From Antilocapra americana (Eukaryota; Chordata; Mammalia; Artiodactyla; Antilocapridae), in the NCBI GenBank assembly GCA_007570785.1, contig ML664157.1, positions 6,073,217 to 6,137,216 of the forward strand: a stretch of DNA of 64,000 nucleotides, written 5' to 3'. The translations under genes and the position numbers were made by a program. This document shows, piece by piece, positions 49,976 to 61,717 of the stretch (position 1 is its first letter; the number at the start of each line of letters is the position of its first letter). The notes under the pieces are model-generated. The model had not been told where the DNA came from and did not search any database. It worked only from the letters and a program-made list of their open reading frames with translations.

Positions 49976-50527
49976 TGTCTGGAGCACATTCCTAATGTAC
50001 TTAAAAAATATTTATGCATTTATTTGGCTGCGCCAGTCTTAGTTTGGGGGCCATGGGATCTTTCATCTTCATTGCTGCATGGGGCATCTAGTCCCTTGAT
50101 CAGGGTTCCCATGGATTGGGAGGGCAGATTCTTCAACACTGACCACCAGGGAAGTCCCTCCTAAGTTATTCTTATAGACACCAGACTCCCACAGATTGAA
50201 ACTACCAACAACCAGCATATGGACCTCAAACCAGTTGGGGAAACAAGGTTGATGATGTTGACTCCCAAAATATCACCCTCAGCCAACAACCAATTTAAAG
50301 AGACCCAAAAGATTCTCAGGCACCCTGAAACCATACCATCAGGATTGCCTTTAAAAATCCATCTCCAAAAACCATTGGGGAGTTCAGATCTTTTGAGCAC
50401 TGACTGCCCATTCTCCTTGCTTGGCACCCTGCATTAAATGCTGCGCTTTCCTTCACCACAATCCAGTGTCAGTAGATTGACTTCGCTGTATTTTGGATGA
50501 ACAGACCCAAATTCATGTTCACTAACA
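49976..50527 (+). repeat. Solo LTR, unit C copy
   Basis: It starts TGTCTGGAGCAC and ends CTAACA, homologous to the LTRs of units A and B. A reverse CHR-type SINE (50013-50158) interrupts it. The LTR polyadenylation hexamer is mutated here (CATTAAATGC). Confidence 0.7.
50013..50158 (-). mobile_element. CHR-type SINE in the unit C LTR
   Basis: Reverse tRNA SINE (GGCTGCGCCAG ... GATCAGGGTTCCC ... ACCACCAGGGAAGTCCC). It is the same insertion as in the unit B LTR and absent in unit A. Confidence 0.78.
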
Positions 50528-50761
50528 CTAGCAGATGATATTTTGAGAATGGCTGATGCTGTCCTTGAATTTTATACAGTTCAGAAAGTTCGAGTTTTTA
50601 GTGATGCAGGGACATATCCAAAACTACATCCACAAAATGGCTACCTGGCTCCTTTTCGGGTGCCTGATCCACAGCTTTATATCCTGTCAGAACAAAGAAC
50701 AAATATCAAACATGATTTGTATATCCCTACAAACTTTCAAAAGAGATGGACTAGAACATAC

Positions 50762-51027
50762 ACTGGAGAAGGCACTGGCAACCCACTCCAGGACTCTTGC
50801 CTGGAAAATCCCATGGCGGGCTAAAGTCCATGGGGTTGCTAAGAGTCGGAAACGCCTGAGCAGCTTCACTTTCACGTTTCACTTTCATGCGTTGGAGAAG
50901 GAAATGGCAACCCACTCCAGTGTTCTTGCCTGGAGAATCCCAAGGACAGAGGAGCCTGGTGGGCTGCCATCTATGGGGTCGCACAGAGTCAGACACGACT
51001 GACGCGACTTAGCAGCAGCAGCAGCAG
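50762..51027 (+). mobile_element. Bov-A2 SINE
   Basis: Two Bov-A monomers and a GACTTAGCAGCAGCAGC tail. Similar GAAyrTACAC sequences flank it as a target duplication. Units A and B lack it. Confidence 0.92.
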
Positions 51028-51389
51028 AATGTACACAGTGACTCAGCATGACGTTGGTATTTGGAAAGAAAACCTCATCAAGGGAGAACTAACATCAGTG
51101 ACATAGGAAGTGAAGGCATTTATCCTTGTCTTCAAAGTTAGACCTTCTACACTATCTAGTAATTGAATTTTAAAAAATTGGTTAAAGCAAGTGGATGTTT
51201 GACAGGCCATAAGACAGGCATAAAGTTCTTTTGGGTTGGCATAAAGTTCAAGCCAAAGCATGTATAAGCCAAAATGACGTCCCTATACCTCAACATATGT
51301 AAATTTCTTCCATCAAACTCATCAACAATTACATGAAGAAGTACTCAATATCACTAATCATCAAAGAAATACCAATCAAAACCACAGTG

Positions 51390-51505
51390 AGGAGGGGAGG
51401 GAGGAGGGAGGGAGGAGGGAGGGGGGTTTTGGAGGGGGAGCATATGTAAACCCATGGTGATATCATGGCATTGTATGGCAAAAACAATAAAAGGGAAAAA
51501 TAAAA
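51390..51505 (+). mobile_element. L1 3' tail
   Basis: G-rich tract, GGTGATATCATGG and AATAAAAGGG tail, about 115 bases, flanked by copies of ACCACAGTGAG-type sequence (51380 and 51508). It is inserted in an older L1 relic and private to unit C. Confidence 0.8.
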
Positions 51506-52446
51506 ACCCACAGTGAGATATCACCTCACACCAGTTAGGATGATGATTTTAAAAACAGACAAGAGGGAGATGCTAGTGACAATGCGGAGAAAAGAAAACC
51601 TTGATCTAATGCTGGAAGGAATGTAAACTGGTACTGCCACTCTTAAAAATGGTATGCAGATTCCTCAAGAACTTTTTTTTAAAGATAGCACCTTAAGGGT
51701 GAAGTTTAATTTCTATATATTTATTTTAACCTGAGAAAGTTTTGCCTTTGGTTAAGAAAATTATTCCCCCAAATTTCTATTACTTCTATCTATTACCATG
51801 ACTTATTACTAATATCACCTGAATGCTTTTAAAATTAAAGTATGTATTTTAAGAAAAGAAATTGTTGAACAAATCAAAATGAGAGAGACAAAGACAGACA
51901 GCGTGAGAAGAGTGATAGGTAATCTTTGAACGTTTTCCCCTGAGTCTTAACCTGTTATTTAATCCTGTCCATTGCCTTCTCCCTACTGTCAAATAATAAA
52001 GCCAAGACTATATGAAAAATTTGTATGTTTTTGTTTTAATGCTAAGTTAATTGCCAGGCAAAGACTGCATACCAGACAAGAAATTCACTGAGTCATTTTT
52101 GAAGGAGGAAAAGCAGACTTTTTGAGAACTGCAAAGTGAAAGGGCGTCTGCCACAATGGTTGTGGTCATTAAGAATGGAAAGGTAGCTGCCCATGTAGTA
52201 CTGTTGGGTCCATAGGTCTGTATACAAATGCCCTTAATCATTAGTCATGAAAGAATTTCCAGTTAGATTCAGGTCAGGGTTATGTAAAGTTCATGGTTTG
52301 TTAAGAAAATGAGTATCAGAAGTGTTCTAGTGAAATATAGCATTAAGTTTTGATTCTCTCTCTCCTGGGAAAATAGATCTGTGCATTAAAATTTTTCCTT
52401 TTATATGCAGGAATTCCTTTGAAAACATAGAAAAAGTAGTTATCCA

Positions 52447-52690
52447 AATTCTTTTTTTTAATTAATTAATTTATTTTTCCCTTTACATTATTGTGTTGGT
52501 TTTGCCTTACGTTGACATGAATCCGCCATGGGTATACATGTGTTCCCCTTCCAGAACCCCCTCCCCCCTCCCTCCCGATTCCATCCCTCTGGGTCATCCT
52601 GGTGCACCAGCCCTGAGCATCCTGTATCGTGCATCAAACCTGGGCTGGTGATTCATTTCACATATGATAATTTACATGTTTCAATGCCAA
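52447..52690 (-). mobile_element. L1 3' end, reverse orientation
   Basis: Plus strand reads TTAATTAATTAATTTATTTT, GACATGAATCCGCCATGGG, a C-rich tract and CACATATGATAATTTACATG. This is a bovine L1 3' end read backwards. It lies about 780 bases before the copy C start codon and is absent from copy B. Confidence 0.85.
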
Positions 52691-53403
52691 TTCTTTACCT
52701 TATTCTCTAGAAAGTAGAATCATGACAAAGAAAACACTCATTTTACCTTAAAGTCAGCAGAGTTAGCTGAAGGACCCATGTAAGGGAGCGTCACTTCCAA
52801 TATTTTATAGTGGAGTTATTTAACAACCTAAGAGTCAAAGTTATATATTAACCAATATAGAATTTGAATAGCAAGTTATATATTAAACTGAGAAATGAAC
52901 TTTAAAAATTGGACTTACAAAGTCTACATCAGTGCATTTTATTTTACACAGTCCTTTACCTTTCTCCTGTTTATCAAACAGTGTACCTAAGACAGCTTCA
53001 GCTTGGGTGCAGCAAAGTTTTCCATCATTCTCTCCAAAACTATTCCAATCACTACATATATCTTATGATACTCTATTTGCATATAATAACTTGGCTTTTA
53101 TTAAACATTTGGTAAAGATATATCAAAATATTTTTATGGATCCCTTCACTTACTCCTCTCCTAGAGGGAATGTACTTCTAATCTATTTTCCAGAATCTTT
53201 GAGAAGGAATATTCTTTTGCATCTTGGAGTTCCACAGATATTTTTCTCCTATGCCAAAGCTGGAAGATTTGACCTGACCTTTATCAGATTTTTTTTTTTT
53301 TTTACAAACACTGAAAACTGCTCTGTGGAAACTTATTGCACCAGTGAGAAATCTCCTTGACTCAGAAGTTATATAATAATTTTGGGTGGGGTTTTCCCAA
53401 AGA

Positions 53404-53469
53404 CTATTTAGTTTCAGGCATTTAAATGAGGTATAATACTGTCTTGCTTAGGAAAGGAACAGTTACAAT
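53404..53469 (+). promoter_or_regulatory. Conserved block upstream of the copy C start codon
   Basis: It is homologous to 28948-29012 of copy B and contains a GTATAATAC motif at 53431-53439. It is likely 5' UTR or promoter-proximal sequence. Nothing here proves a start site. Confidence 0.33.
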
Positions 53470-53607
53470 ATGGGGAAAACATCTTTAGGCTTTCTGATAT
53501 TGGGGATCTTCCTAGCAGCTTATATTTATAAACCCCTCCCAGATAATGTTGAAGAACCATGGAAAATAATGCTGTTAGATACTTCTTTACGAACATCAAG
53601 TTATTTG
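53470..53607 (+). CDS. AADAC: AADAC copy C exon 1 (residues 1-46)
   Basis: The exon is 138 nt, ends in phase 0 at GTAAGT, and has A at -3 and G at +4 of the start codon. It differs from copy B at a handful of residues, for example Lys instead of Glu before PLPDN. Confidence 0.88.
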
Positions 53608-56600
53608 GTAAGTGAAAACATTTGCTAATCAAAAAAGGCAAATTTTCTAAGTTTCCCAATTTGTTTGTTTTGTTTCTGCAAGTTCTACATAGCCTTAGCT
53701 TCCTATTGTCAAATTCTGCTGATGTGAAATGCTATACCTCTGAATGATCTCAGAGCAGACTGTTAACATGATGACCAAGGAGACGTTCAGGTTGTAATTT
53801 TAAAGTGATCTATTCTGCTAGCAGTGAGTAAAAATCTGCACATGTGTGTGCCTGCATACGTGTGTTTGTGTGATAATCTTGTTTTACTTTCTCTGCTTTT
53901 ACTTTTGTATGGTTTTTAAATTCCCTACAAAACTCAGAAATCATGTGCTTGAGCTTCTTCTAGTTAACCGTGACACTTAAACACAAATAATGAGTTTGGA
54001 GTACAGTGTATACAGTAGGCATGTTAATAGGTTCTAATGGTATATATTTGCTGACTGCAAATGCCTAATAAAAAGCATGAGATGTGTAGTTAGTAGCAAT
54101 GGATTATTGCCACTGGATCTTTTGTTTCTATTATGATTACTTCATTGGGAACCTAATCCAGTTTATTCCTTTAACACCCTCCCTGAAAAATTAGCCTTCT
54201 CATTCTGTCCCTGTCTCCTTCTTTCACTATATATAAAAAAGAGTAATTAACAAAGATTGGTAGGCTGGAGGCTGCTAGAGTTCCAACCGCTAGAAATCTC
54301 TAAACTCAACGTGCATATTACCAGGAATGGAGAGTTCACTACTGTTTTATGTAGTCCACTCCATTAAAAAAAATTTAAATAAATTTTATTTTTTGAATAG
54401 TAGTGCATCTATATGGGCATCTCCAGTGGTTCAGCAGTAAAGAATCTGCCTGCAATATAGGAAATGCTGGAAATGCAGGTTCCACCCCTGGGTTGGGAAG
54501 ATCCCCAGAGGAGGGCATGGCAACCCATTCCAGTATTTTTGCCTGGCGAATCCCATGGACAGAGAAGCCTGGCAGGCTGCAGTCCATAGGGCTGCAAAGA
54601 GTCAGACAGGACTGAAGCTACTAAACTTGCACACACACATCCATATAGTTCAAAAATCAAATCAATATGGAAAAAATAAACATTGAGAATTCCTGCTCCT
54701 ATTCCTGTCTTCATCCATTCTATTCTCAGCTCAGGCTTCTGAAGAAAACCAATTAGCCTCTTGTGATTCATCCTGGGGCTTCTTTATACAAATACTACCT
54801 ATAATACAGTAATAAAAAGCATATATTCTTATCCTCTTTTCATTCTTACATGAGAAATGACATAGCAAGTATTCTATTGTGTTTTTACATTTTTCATTTT
54901 GTTATATGTCCTGTAGATATTTCCACATCTTCACAAATAAAGCCCCCTCATTCACTTACATACTGCAAAAGGTTTAGTATGAATATAAATCATAGTTCAT
55001 TTTATCAGGCCTATTGAGGTTCAAGCTTTTCTTTTTGGAATTTGTTATTATAAATAATAAAATGATAATACATGAAAACATTCAGAGGCTGAGTTTTGTC
55101 TATGATAAATCCATGAAGTGGGATTGTTGAGCATTTTGAAATTTTGCTAATTATTGCAAAATTGCCCTGTTATATCTTCCACTCCAACCAACAAGACATG
55201 AGACTATCCATGCTCTGTCAGTTTCTCAACAAAGTAAATCGTAATTTTTCTCAAGTTTGTTTTATCAACACAAATGATAAGTTGTATCTTAGTATAATCT
55301 TATTTTGTGTTTCTCTTAGATTCTACCTATGAAGCTCAAGAAACAAATTTTCCCACAGTTAATCCCTTAAGCTGAGTCATAATGCTGTTATTGTGTGTTA
55401 AGTCTGGGAGTGCTTGCACCAGACTAAGTAAATATCAAATACCTTCACCTTTGTAACTACCAGCTTTGTTGCAGTTTTAATAGGTTCTTAGTGTACATGA
55501 CAATGGCTGACATAAATACTACATTATGGAAGCAGAATAGTAGTCTAGCCCTGTCTGTGCATCTATATTCATCCATAATATGCATATCAAGTGTACATCA
55601 AGAGGAGCTGACTACATTATTTGTAGAGCCTGATACAAAATAAAAAAGTTAGAGAGAAAAGCACAAAGGCATTAAAACATAAAACTTTTGCTTGAAAAAT
55701 ATTTTATTACTAATAAAATATGGGTAATAATAAACACGAATAACAACATAAAGTTACAAATTGTAAAACTATAGTTTGATATAACTTGTGTGTTATAATG
55801 AATAATAATAATTTATTAATGTTATATTTTTGATTGATCACAAGATTTTTTTGGCTTGATTTTCTATTAATTTATTCATCAGGTCAACAAAGTATGTACA
55901 TAGACAACTTCATTTTCAGTTCATATCATTGAAAGTGAAATCAGCTGCTTTTGACAAATGCAAAGTCATGATTAATTTTTAATAATCTTTGTATATTAAC
56001 CCCTTATCAGTTATATAATTTGCAAATATCTTGTCCCATTCAGTATACAGCCTTTTCATTTTGTTGATAGCTTTCCTCACAGTGCAAAAGCTTTTTAATT
56101 TGATGTAGTCCTATTTGTTTATTTTTTCCTTTGTCTCCCGTACCTCAGAGACATATTCAAAAAGAATTTCTAATATTGATGTCAAAGGACATATTGCCTA
56201 ATTTTTAAGAGTTTTATGGCTTTAGATATTACATTTAAGTCTTTAATATACTTTGAATTTATTTTTATATGTTGTGAGAAAGTCGTCTTGATTCTTGGCA
56301 TGTAGCTGTCCGGTTTTTCCAATAGCATTTATTGAAGAGGCTGTCTTTTCCCCATAATATATTCTTGCCTCCTTTGTCATAGATTAATTGCTCATATAAG
56401 TGTGTGCTTATTTCTGGGCTCTCAATTCTATTCTATTGATGTATGGGTCTGTTTTATTCCCATATCATACTCTTTGATTACTGTAGCTTTGTAGTATAGT
56501 TTGAAATCAGAGAGCATGTTACATACAGCATTGTTCTTTTTTCTCAAATTGTTTTGGCTTTTGGAGTCTTTTGTGTTTTCATACATATTTTAGAATTCTT

Positions 56601-59600
56601 TTTTCTAGTCTGTGAAAAATGTTATTGGCATTTTGATAGAGATCACATTGATTCTATAGATTGCTTTGGAGAGTATGATCATTTTAGCAATACTGATTCT
56701 TCTCATTCATAGTCATCATATATCTTTCCATATTTTTGTTTCTTCTTCAATTTCTTTCCTCAATGTCTTATACTTTTCCAAGTACTAGTGTGGTGTGTAA
56801 ACAAAACAGCTTCCGTGACAGGCTGCTGGGAGATACAGCAGGCCCTAGCTGCGGAGACCTCCCCCATCCTCACACCTCCCCATACCTTACTCCGTGACAG
56901 GCTGCTGTGATATACAGCCTACCCTAGTTCCAGCGACCTCCTCCACCCTCACCTCATACCTCCCCCCACAAGCCAGGAAAGTCCTGCGCGCGCCAAGAGA
57001 TAGACCATCCAGGGCAGATGCGCAGTTTAAACTGACCAAACATTGACTGCCAGCTATACCAATGCTGTAACAAAGAACTGCCTGTATAAAAGCAACTGTG
57101 ATCTGGAGCGCGGGGCTCTTGTCGGATTCCACTGCGTGGATGAGACTTGTGCCCTAGCCGGCTAGCAATAAACCCCTTTATGCTTTTGCACTGCTGTGTG
57201 GACTTGGTTTCTTCAAGGGCTTGGGACCCGGAGTTTGGACTTAACACTAGTCCCACCGTGCCTTACGCTGCACACTCAATGAGTGGACAGGCCATTTGAT
57301 CTGAGCACATGCTGATAGCTGCCCAAGAGTCTGAACACCTAAAATGATGTCTTTTCATTTGTTTTTGATATTGGTAAGCTGCATCTTCTCTTTTGTTTCT
57401 GACTAGTCTGACCTGAGGCTGATCAATTTTATAGTTTCTTTTCAAGGAATAAATCTTTGGTTTTATTTATCTATTTTGACTTTATTGATTTCTGGGGTGA
57501 TAATATGCCTTTTTAAGAGGTATAGATGATAATACAGTTGTCCCTCATTATAAGAGCTGACAGGAGATTGATTCTCAGATAACAAATCTGTGGATTTTCA
57601 GGCCCTTTATTGCTGGGGTCCAGCCCCTGCGGGTCCGGGGGTCTTGAGGGATGAGTGGCGTTGGTGGAAGAACTGAGCTGAGTTGATGTGTGGTGATGAA
57701 GCAGTCTCTCTTTATTGCTGTTAGTTTTGTGAGGTGATGGAGAAATCTCTCACTTTATTTTTGTTAGTTTACAGTTTTATAGCCAAAAAACATCCCCATT
57801 ACATCACAACTATTCTATGCAATCTTTTGTTTTCTGCCTGCCATCAACAACTTTAACATTAAGCTCATTTTCCTTGCAAAAGGTCGGATTTTTGCATAAT
57901 TAGACTTAACAGTAGTATATTTACCATTTGAATGTCTCTAGCATACTTCGGATAAGTACATCAATCTAAATAGAAAGGTTACATTTCTCTTATTAGGTGC
58001 AACTATGTAGAAGCTAGAGAGAGGGGCTTAAGCTTGAAACTGTTTTATTCTATTAACCTATTTTGGTTTTTACAAAGAAAGAGAAAAGAAGACAAAGAGA
58101 CAGTTTAGCAGCACTGCTTTAACAATGAAACCCTATTAACCTTACAACCACTAAAATGAATTCCTATGTCTACACTACCCTAAAGCAATCAGTGTCTCCA
58201 ACTATGCTGGCCACAGTTATGAGCATTCCTAAGTCCCATTCCAACCTGGTTTTTTCAAGGAAGGGAGCCTCCTCTGTGGAGTGGTCGGGGATGGGGGGGG
58301 GGGGGGGGGGCAGGGAGGGGGNNNNNNNNNNNNNNNNNNNNNNNNNNNNNNNNNNNNNNNNNNNNNNNNNNNNNNNNNNNNNNNNNNNNNNNNNNNNNNN
58401 NNNNNNNNNNNNNNNNNNNNNGGGCAGGGAGTGGGATGTGGAAAAGTGACCCAAGTACGAGCCCTTCTGGTGGTGGCTTTGCCATGACCCCCAGAGACCT
58501 CTTGGTAAACTCCCCAGTGACTAGTAGGAGGTATAGTAATCTATTTAAACGTCCTTTATTCCTCCTTAGTCCTCAAGAAAGGGAATCTGCCTTCCCGGAT
58601 CCTCTGAGGGAAATAAGGTCTGAGGGAATTATCTCAGGATGAATTTTTTTCTAACTGGGACTGACCTGAGATGAGCTAAAACATAAACAGATGAGCATAA
58701 ACAGAACTTCCCAAGAAAAATACCAGGAGGGGACTTGCCTTGGGATGCCCCGAAGGAAAATCTGCATTGCAGTTTCCTTCTCAGTCTCGTGACTTTGTCA
58801 TCCGAGTGAGGGGGCATCCTGACGGCTCCTGGCACTTTATATAAAATAGCACAGAACAATGAACACAGTCAATTGTCCTATCAGTGAATTTTGAATCCAT
58901 GTATTCAACCAACCACAAATCAAATCCCTAAAATATGGAGGGCCAATTGTATTTTGCTTCCTTAGCATAATTGTATTAATATTAAGATTTCTTTTTTACC
59001 ATCATTTTTATAAAATTAGGAGAAGTGAAGGAAGACTAAGACAATAGCTTATTTTGTAATTTTTTGTGTCTGCCATTTCTTTGGAATTATATATTTGAAA
59101 ATGATATTTTTGTTACTTAGAACTCCAATCATTCTATACCTTTGATGAAACAGGTACTGAAATCTTTTGTGTATTGAAGTGTTAGTCTATTTCTTATTTT
59201 TATGAATTTGTTATATATCTCCAGTCAAAAATACCGGAGTGGGTAGCCAAACCGTTCTCCAGGGGATCCTACTGACCCTGGGATTTAAGTCAGGTTTCCC
59301 ACATTACACGCAGATTTTCTACCATCTGAGACACCAGGGAAGTCCATTCTAAAGTGGCAGATTCATGTCAATGTATGGCAAAACCAATATAATATTTTAA
59401 AGTAATTAGCCTCCAATTAAAATAAATTAAAAAAATTTTTTTAAAGAATAGTATTTTCATAATTAAAATAATGCAAATATAATTATTCACATTATGGTTG
59501 TATTTTCAAATACTTTCTAACATTTTTAAAATAAATTCTTAATCTCAACCAAACTGAAGTTTTAATATGTGTATCATAGCTTCTAGGGTTTTGTTTTGCT

Positions 59601-60475
59601 TTTAATAAGTGAGTATATATTTTATACAATACTTCTTAAGGATTCTTTCCTCTTACTTAACCTCATGAAGTCTGGAAGTATAAGAATAGCAAATGACCTG
59701 TATTTCTCTAACACCACAATTTTGTTTTTCTCTAGGTTAAGCTAATTTTATCTGACTGAAAGGCCTTCTGCTCAGTTGATCATCCAAACTCCACTTTCCA
59801 TTAAAGTTTCTGTTCAACTATAAGTCAAAAACCTTTTCCTTCCCCAGCATCTTCTCAACTATTTCAAAGAATTATAACCATATTTTATGTTAGGATGTCC
59901 TTTTATAACAAGTTTTCCATTTGACTCTGATTTTTCTTTTTCTTTTTTTTTTTTGAGACTGAAGAGTTTGCCTGGGTCTGCAGGATATTGATAGTATTTA
60001 ACACAGAATTATATGTTCCATATTAATATTACTATTGGGTAAATGTATAAGAAGGATTGGTGTCACTTATGCTAATGAATCATATGGTAATAAAGCATCT
60101 AGGTTCATATATCTTCTGGTGGTATCATGGCTGATTTTTCTGAGACTGCATAACTAACACTTATGGTCATATTGATGATTAATGTGCATTTCTTGGCTCA
60201 AAGCTTTCTTTACATTTAGAATGTACATATATGTGAATGCGTTTTATTTTAGGCCTTGTTTGCTGAAACACTGGGACTAAGCCACTTCATGGAAGCCATT
60301 CTATTCTTTTCAAGATTTCAATCTGTTTCACCAACATCAGATAAAAATATAACTGTAAGAGATACTACATTTAACAACATTCCTGTCCGTATATATGTGC
60401 CCCAACGGAAGACAAAATCTTTAAGAAGAGGCTTGTTTCATGTCCATGGTGGTGGCTGGTGTTTGGGAAGTAATG
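53470..60475 (+). CDS. AADAC: Arylacetamide deacetylase, copy C: exons 1-2, gene runs off the window
   Basis: Exon 1 (53470-53607) and exon 2 (60253-60475) have the same lengths, phases and GT-AG junctions as copy B and are open, giving residues 1-120 plus one base. The protein starts with a signal-anchor helix, then [10 protein letters not shown], and keeps HGGGW, here preceded by H-V rather than Y-I. Unlike copy B it keeps the Asn78 sequon (N-I-T). Intron 2 continues past 64000. By alignment with copy B intron 2, exon 3 is expected about 150-200 bases beyond the end. The part seen has no disabling change, so this may be a second working gene, but the catalytic Ser, Asp and His exons are not visible. 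Confidence 0.85.
54414..54635 (+). mobile_element. Bov-tA SINE
   Basis: Head GGGCATCTCCAGTGGTTCAG, Bov-A body and ACACACACA tail. Copy B intron 1 lacks it at about 30090. Confidence 0.88.
56789..57246 (+). repeat. Solo LTR, class I (gammaretrovirus-like) ERV
   Basis: It runs TGTGGTGTGTAAAC to GGACTTAACA and is flanked by CTAG at 56785-56788 and 57247-57250, a 4-bp duplication. TATAAA at 57085-57090 and AATAAA at 57167-57172 sit in promoter and polyadenylation positions. The U3 contains an approximate 80-bp direct repeat (about 56811-56889 and 56891-56970). It is inserted in the shared L1 relic and absent from copies A and B. No viral coding sequence remains. Confidence 0.85.
57611..58834 (-). 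repeat. Solo LTR, class II-like ERV, reverse orientation, with assembly gap
   Basis: It runs TGCTGGGGTCC ... GGCTCCTGGCA on the plus strand, so it is bounded by TG and CA. CTTTAT at 57605-57610 and 58835-58840 gives a 6-bp target duplication, the size usual for betaretrovirus-like (class II) elements. On the minus strand AATAAA motifs lie near its 3' end. A G-run (about 58293-58311) sits next to a gap of 100 N. Copy B has the empty site near 33853. Confidence 0.82.
58322..58421. other. Assembly gap (100 N)
   Basis: Exactly 100 N follow a run of about 18 G and GGGAGGGG. The size is probably a placeholder. Confidence 0.99.
59222..59345 (-). mobile_element. Bov-tA SINE, truncated
   Basis: Reverse orientation, starting inside the Bov-A body (AATACCGGAGTGGG) and ending at the reversed tRNA head (GACACCAGGGAAGTCC). 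Confidence 0.8.
59354..59445 (+). mobile_element. L1 3' tip
   Basis: GGCAGATTCATGTCAATG, AGTAATTAGCCTCC and an A-rich tail. It is the last 90 bases of bovine L1. Confidence 0.8.
60253..60475 (+). CDS. AADAC: AADAC copy C exon 2 (residues 47-120)
   Basis: The exon is 223 nt between TTTTAG and GTAAGG. HGGGW is encoded from 60445. The frame is open throughout, and the N-I-T sequon at residue 78 matches the position glycosylated in human AADAC. Confidence 0.9.
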
Positions 60476-61223
60476 GTAAGGGTGATATGTTGAAAGATTC
60501 ACTTCATATAATGTATATGATTACTATCATATTATGATATAAAAATTAAATATCATGTTCCTGTTTGTGAAATTCATTTCATTCGAACAATGTGAATTAA
60601 TGGAGTTTTTTAAATCTCTGTCATAATAAAAGTTTATTAATATTTGGAATTTAAAATACTTTTATTACAAAAGTTATGAGAGCATCTGATCTTATCACTC
60701 ACTGCCAGAACTTACAAGTTTTACAGAATGGAGATTAAACTCCTTAGGAAATAAAATCTTTAATTCAATTTTCTGTTAATGGTCAGGGCTGTGTTCCCTA
60801 CCTGTTGTTTGACCTTAGGCCAAACTATCAAGGATGGGATGAAGATAACAACAACCTCCTTCAAAAGTGTGCTTGTATTGCACACTCAGTGCCCTCAACC
60901 CTGCAGCAGTCTCTTGTGGGGTCACTGCTCCTTTCTCCTGGGTCCTGATGTGCACAAGGTTTTGCTTGTGCCCTCCAAGAGTCTGTTTCCCCAGCCCTGT
61001 GTAAGATCTGGTGGCTCTATGATGGGGTTAATAGTCACCTCCTCCAAGAGGGCTTATGCCACATCTAAGTCAGTTGTACCCAGAGCCCCTGCCCTGTGGC
61101 AGGCAACTGCTGACCCATACCTCTGCAGAAGACATACAAACACTCAAAGGCAGATCTGACTCAGTTTCTTTGGGTTCTCCTGATGTGCACAAGGTTTTAT
61201 ATGAGACCTCCAAGCATCTCTGG

Positions 61224-61498
61224 CGGAGAAGGCAATGGCAGCTCACTCCAGTACTCTGGCCTGGAAAATCCCATTGACAGAGGCGCCTGCTAGGCTGTAG
61301 TCCATGGGGTTGCTAAGAGTCAGACACAGCTGAGTGACTTCACTTTCACTTTTTACTTTCATGCATTGGAAAAGGAAATGGAAACCCACTCCAGTGTTCT
61401 TGCCAGGAGAATCTCAGGGACAACGGAACCTGGTGGGCTGCCATCCATGGGGTCGCACAGAGTCAGACATGACTGAAGTGATTTAGCAGCAGCAGCAG
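61224..61498 (+). mobile_element. Bov-A2 SINE nested in the composite insertion
   Basis: Two Bov-A monomers with an AGCAGCAGCAG tail. Exact 13-bp duplications CAAGCATCTCTGG lie at 61211-61223 and 61499-61511. Confidence 0.95.
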
Positions 61499-61717
61499 CA
61501 AGCATCTCTGGGGGGTCTGAGGTTTGATTCTAAATCCAGTTTCACTCCTCCTACAGTCTTGTTGGGGCTTCTCCTTTGCCCTTGGACCTGGGATATCTAT
61601 TTTTGGTGGGATCCAACATTCTCCTGTCAACAGTTGTTCAGCAGCAAGTTGTAATTTTGGAGTTTTTACAGGAGAAGTTGAGCACATGTCCTTCTACTCC
61701 TCCATCTTGGATACATA

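Larger units (their letters stand above)
50528..53403. other. 5' flank of copy C
   Basis: It includes the shared post-LTR block, here with an open frame of about 77 codons (50529-50760), then a Bov-A2, L1 tails and DNA homologous to the flank of copy B. The open frame matches no protein I know and is broken in unit A. Confidence 0.55.
53608..60252. other. Copy C intron 1
   Basis: GTAAGT...TTTTAG intron. It holds a Bov-tA (54414-54635), the shared minus-strand L1 relic (about 55950-57500), two solo LTRs, a truncated reverse Bov-tA (59222-59345) and an L1 tail (59354-59445). No independent gene was seen. Confidence 0.7.
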
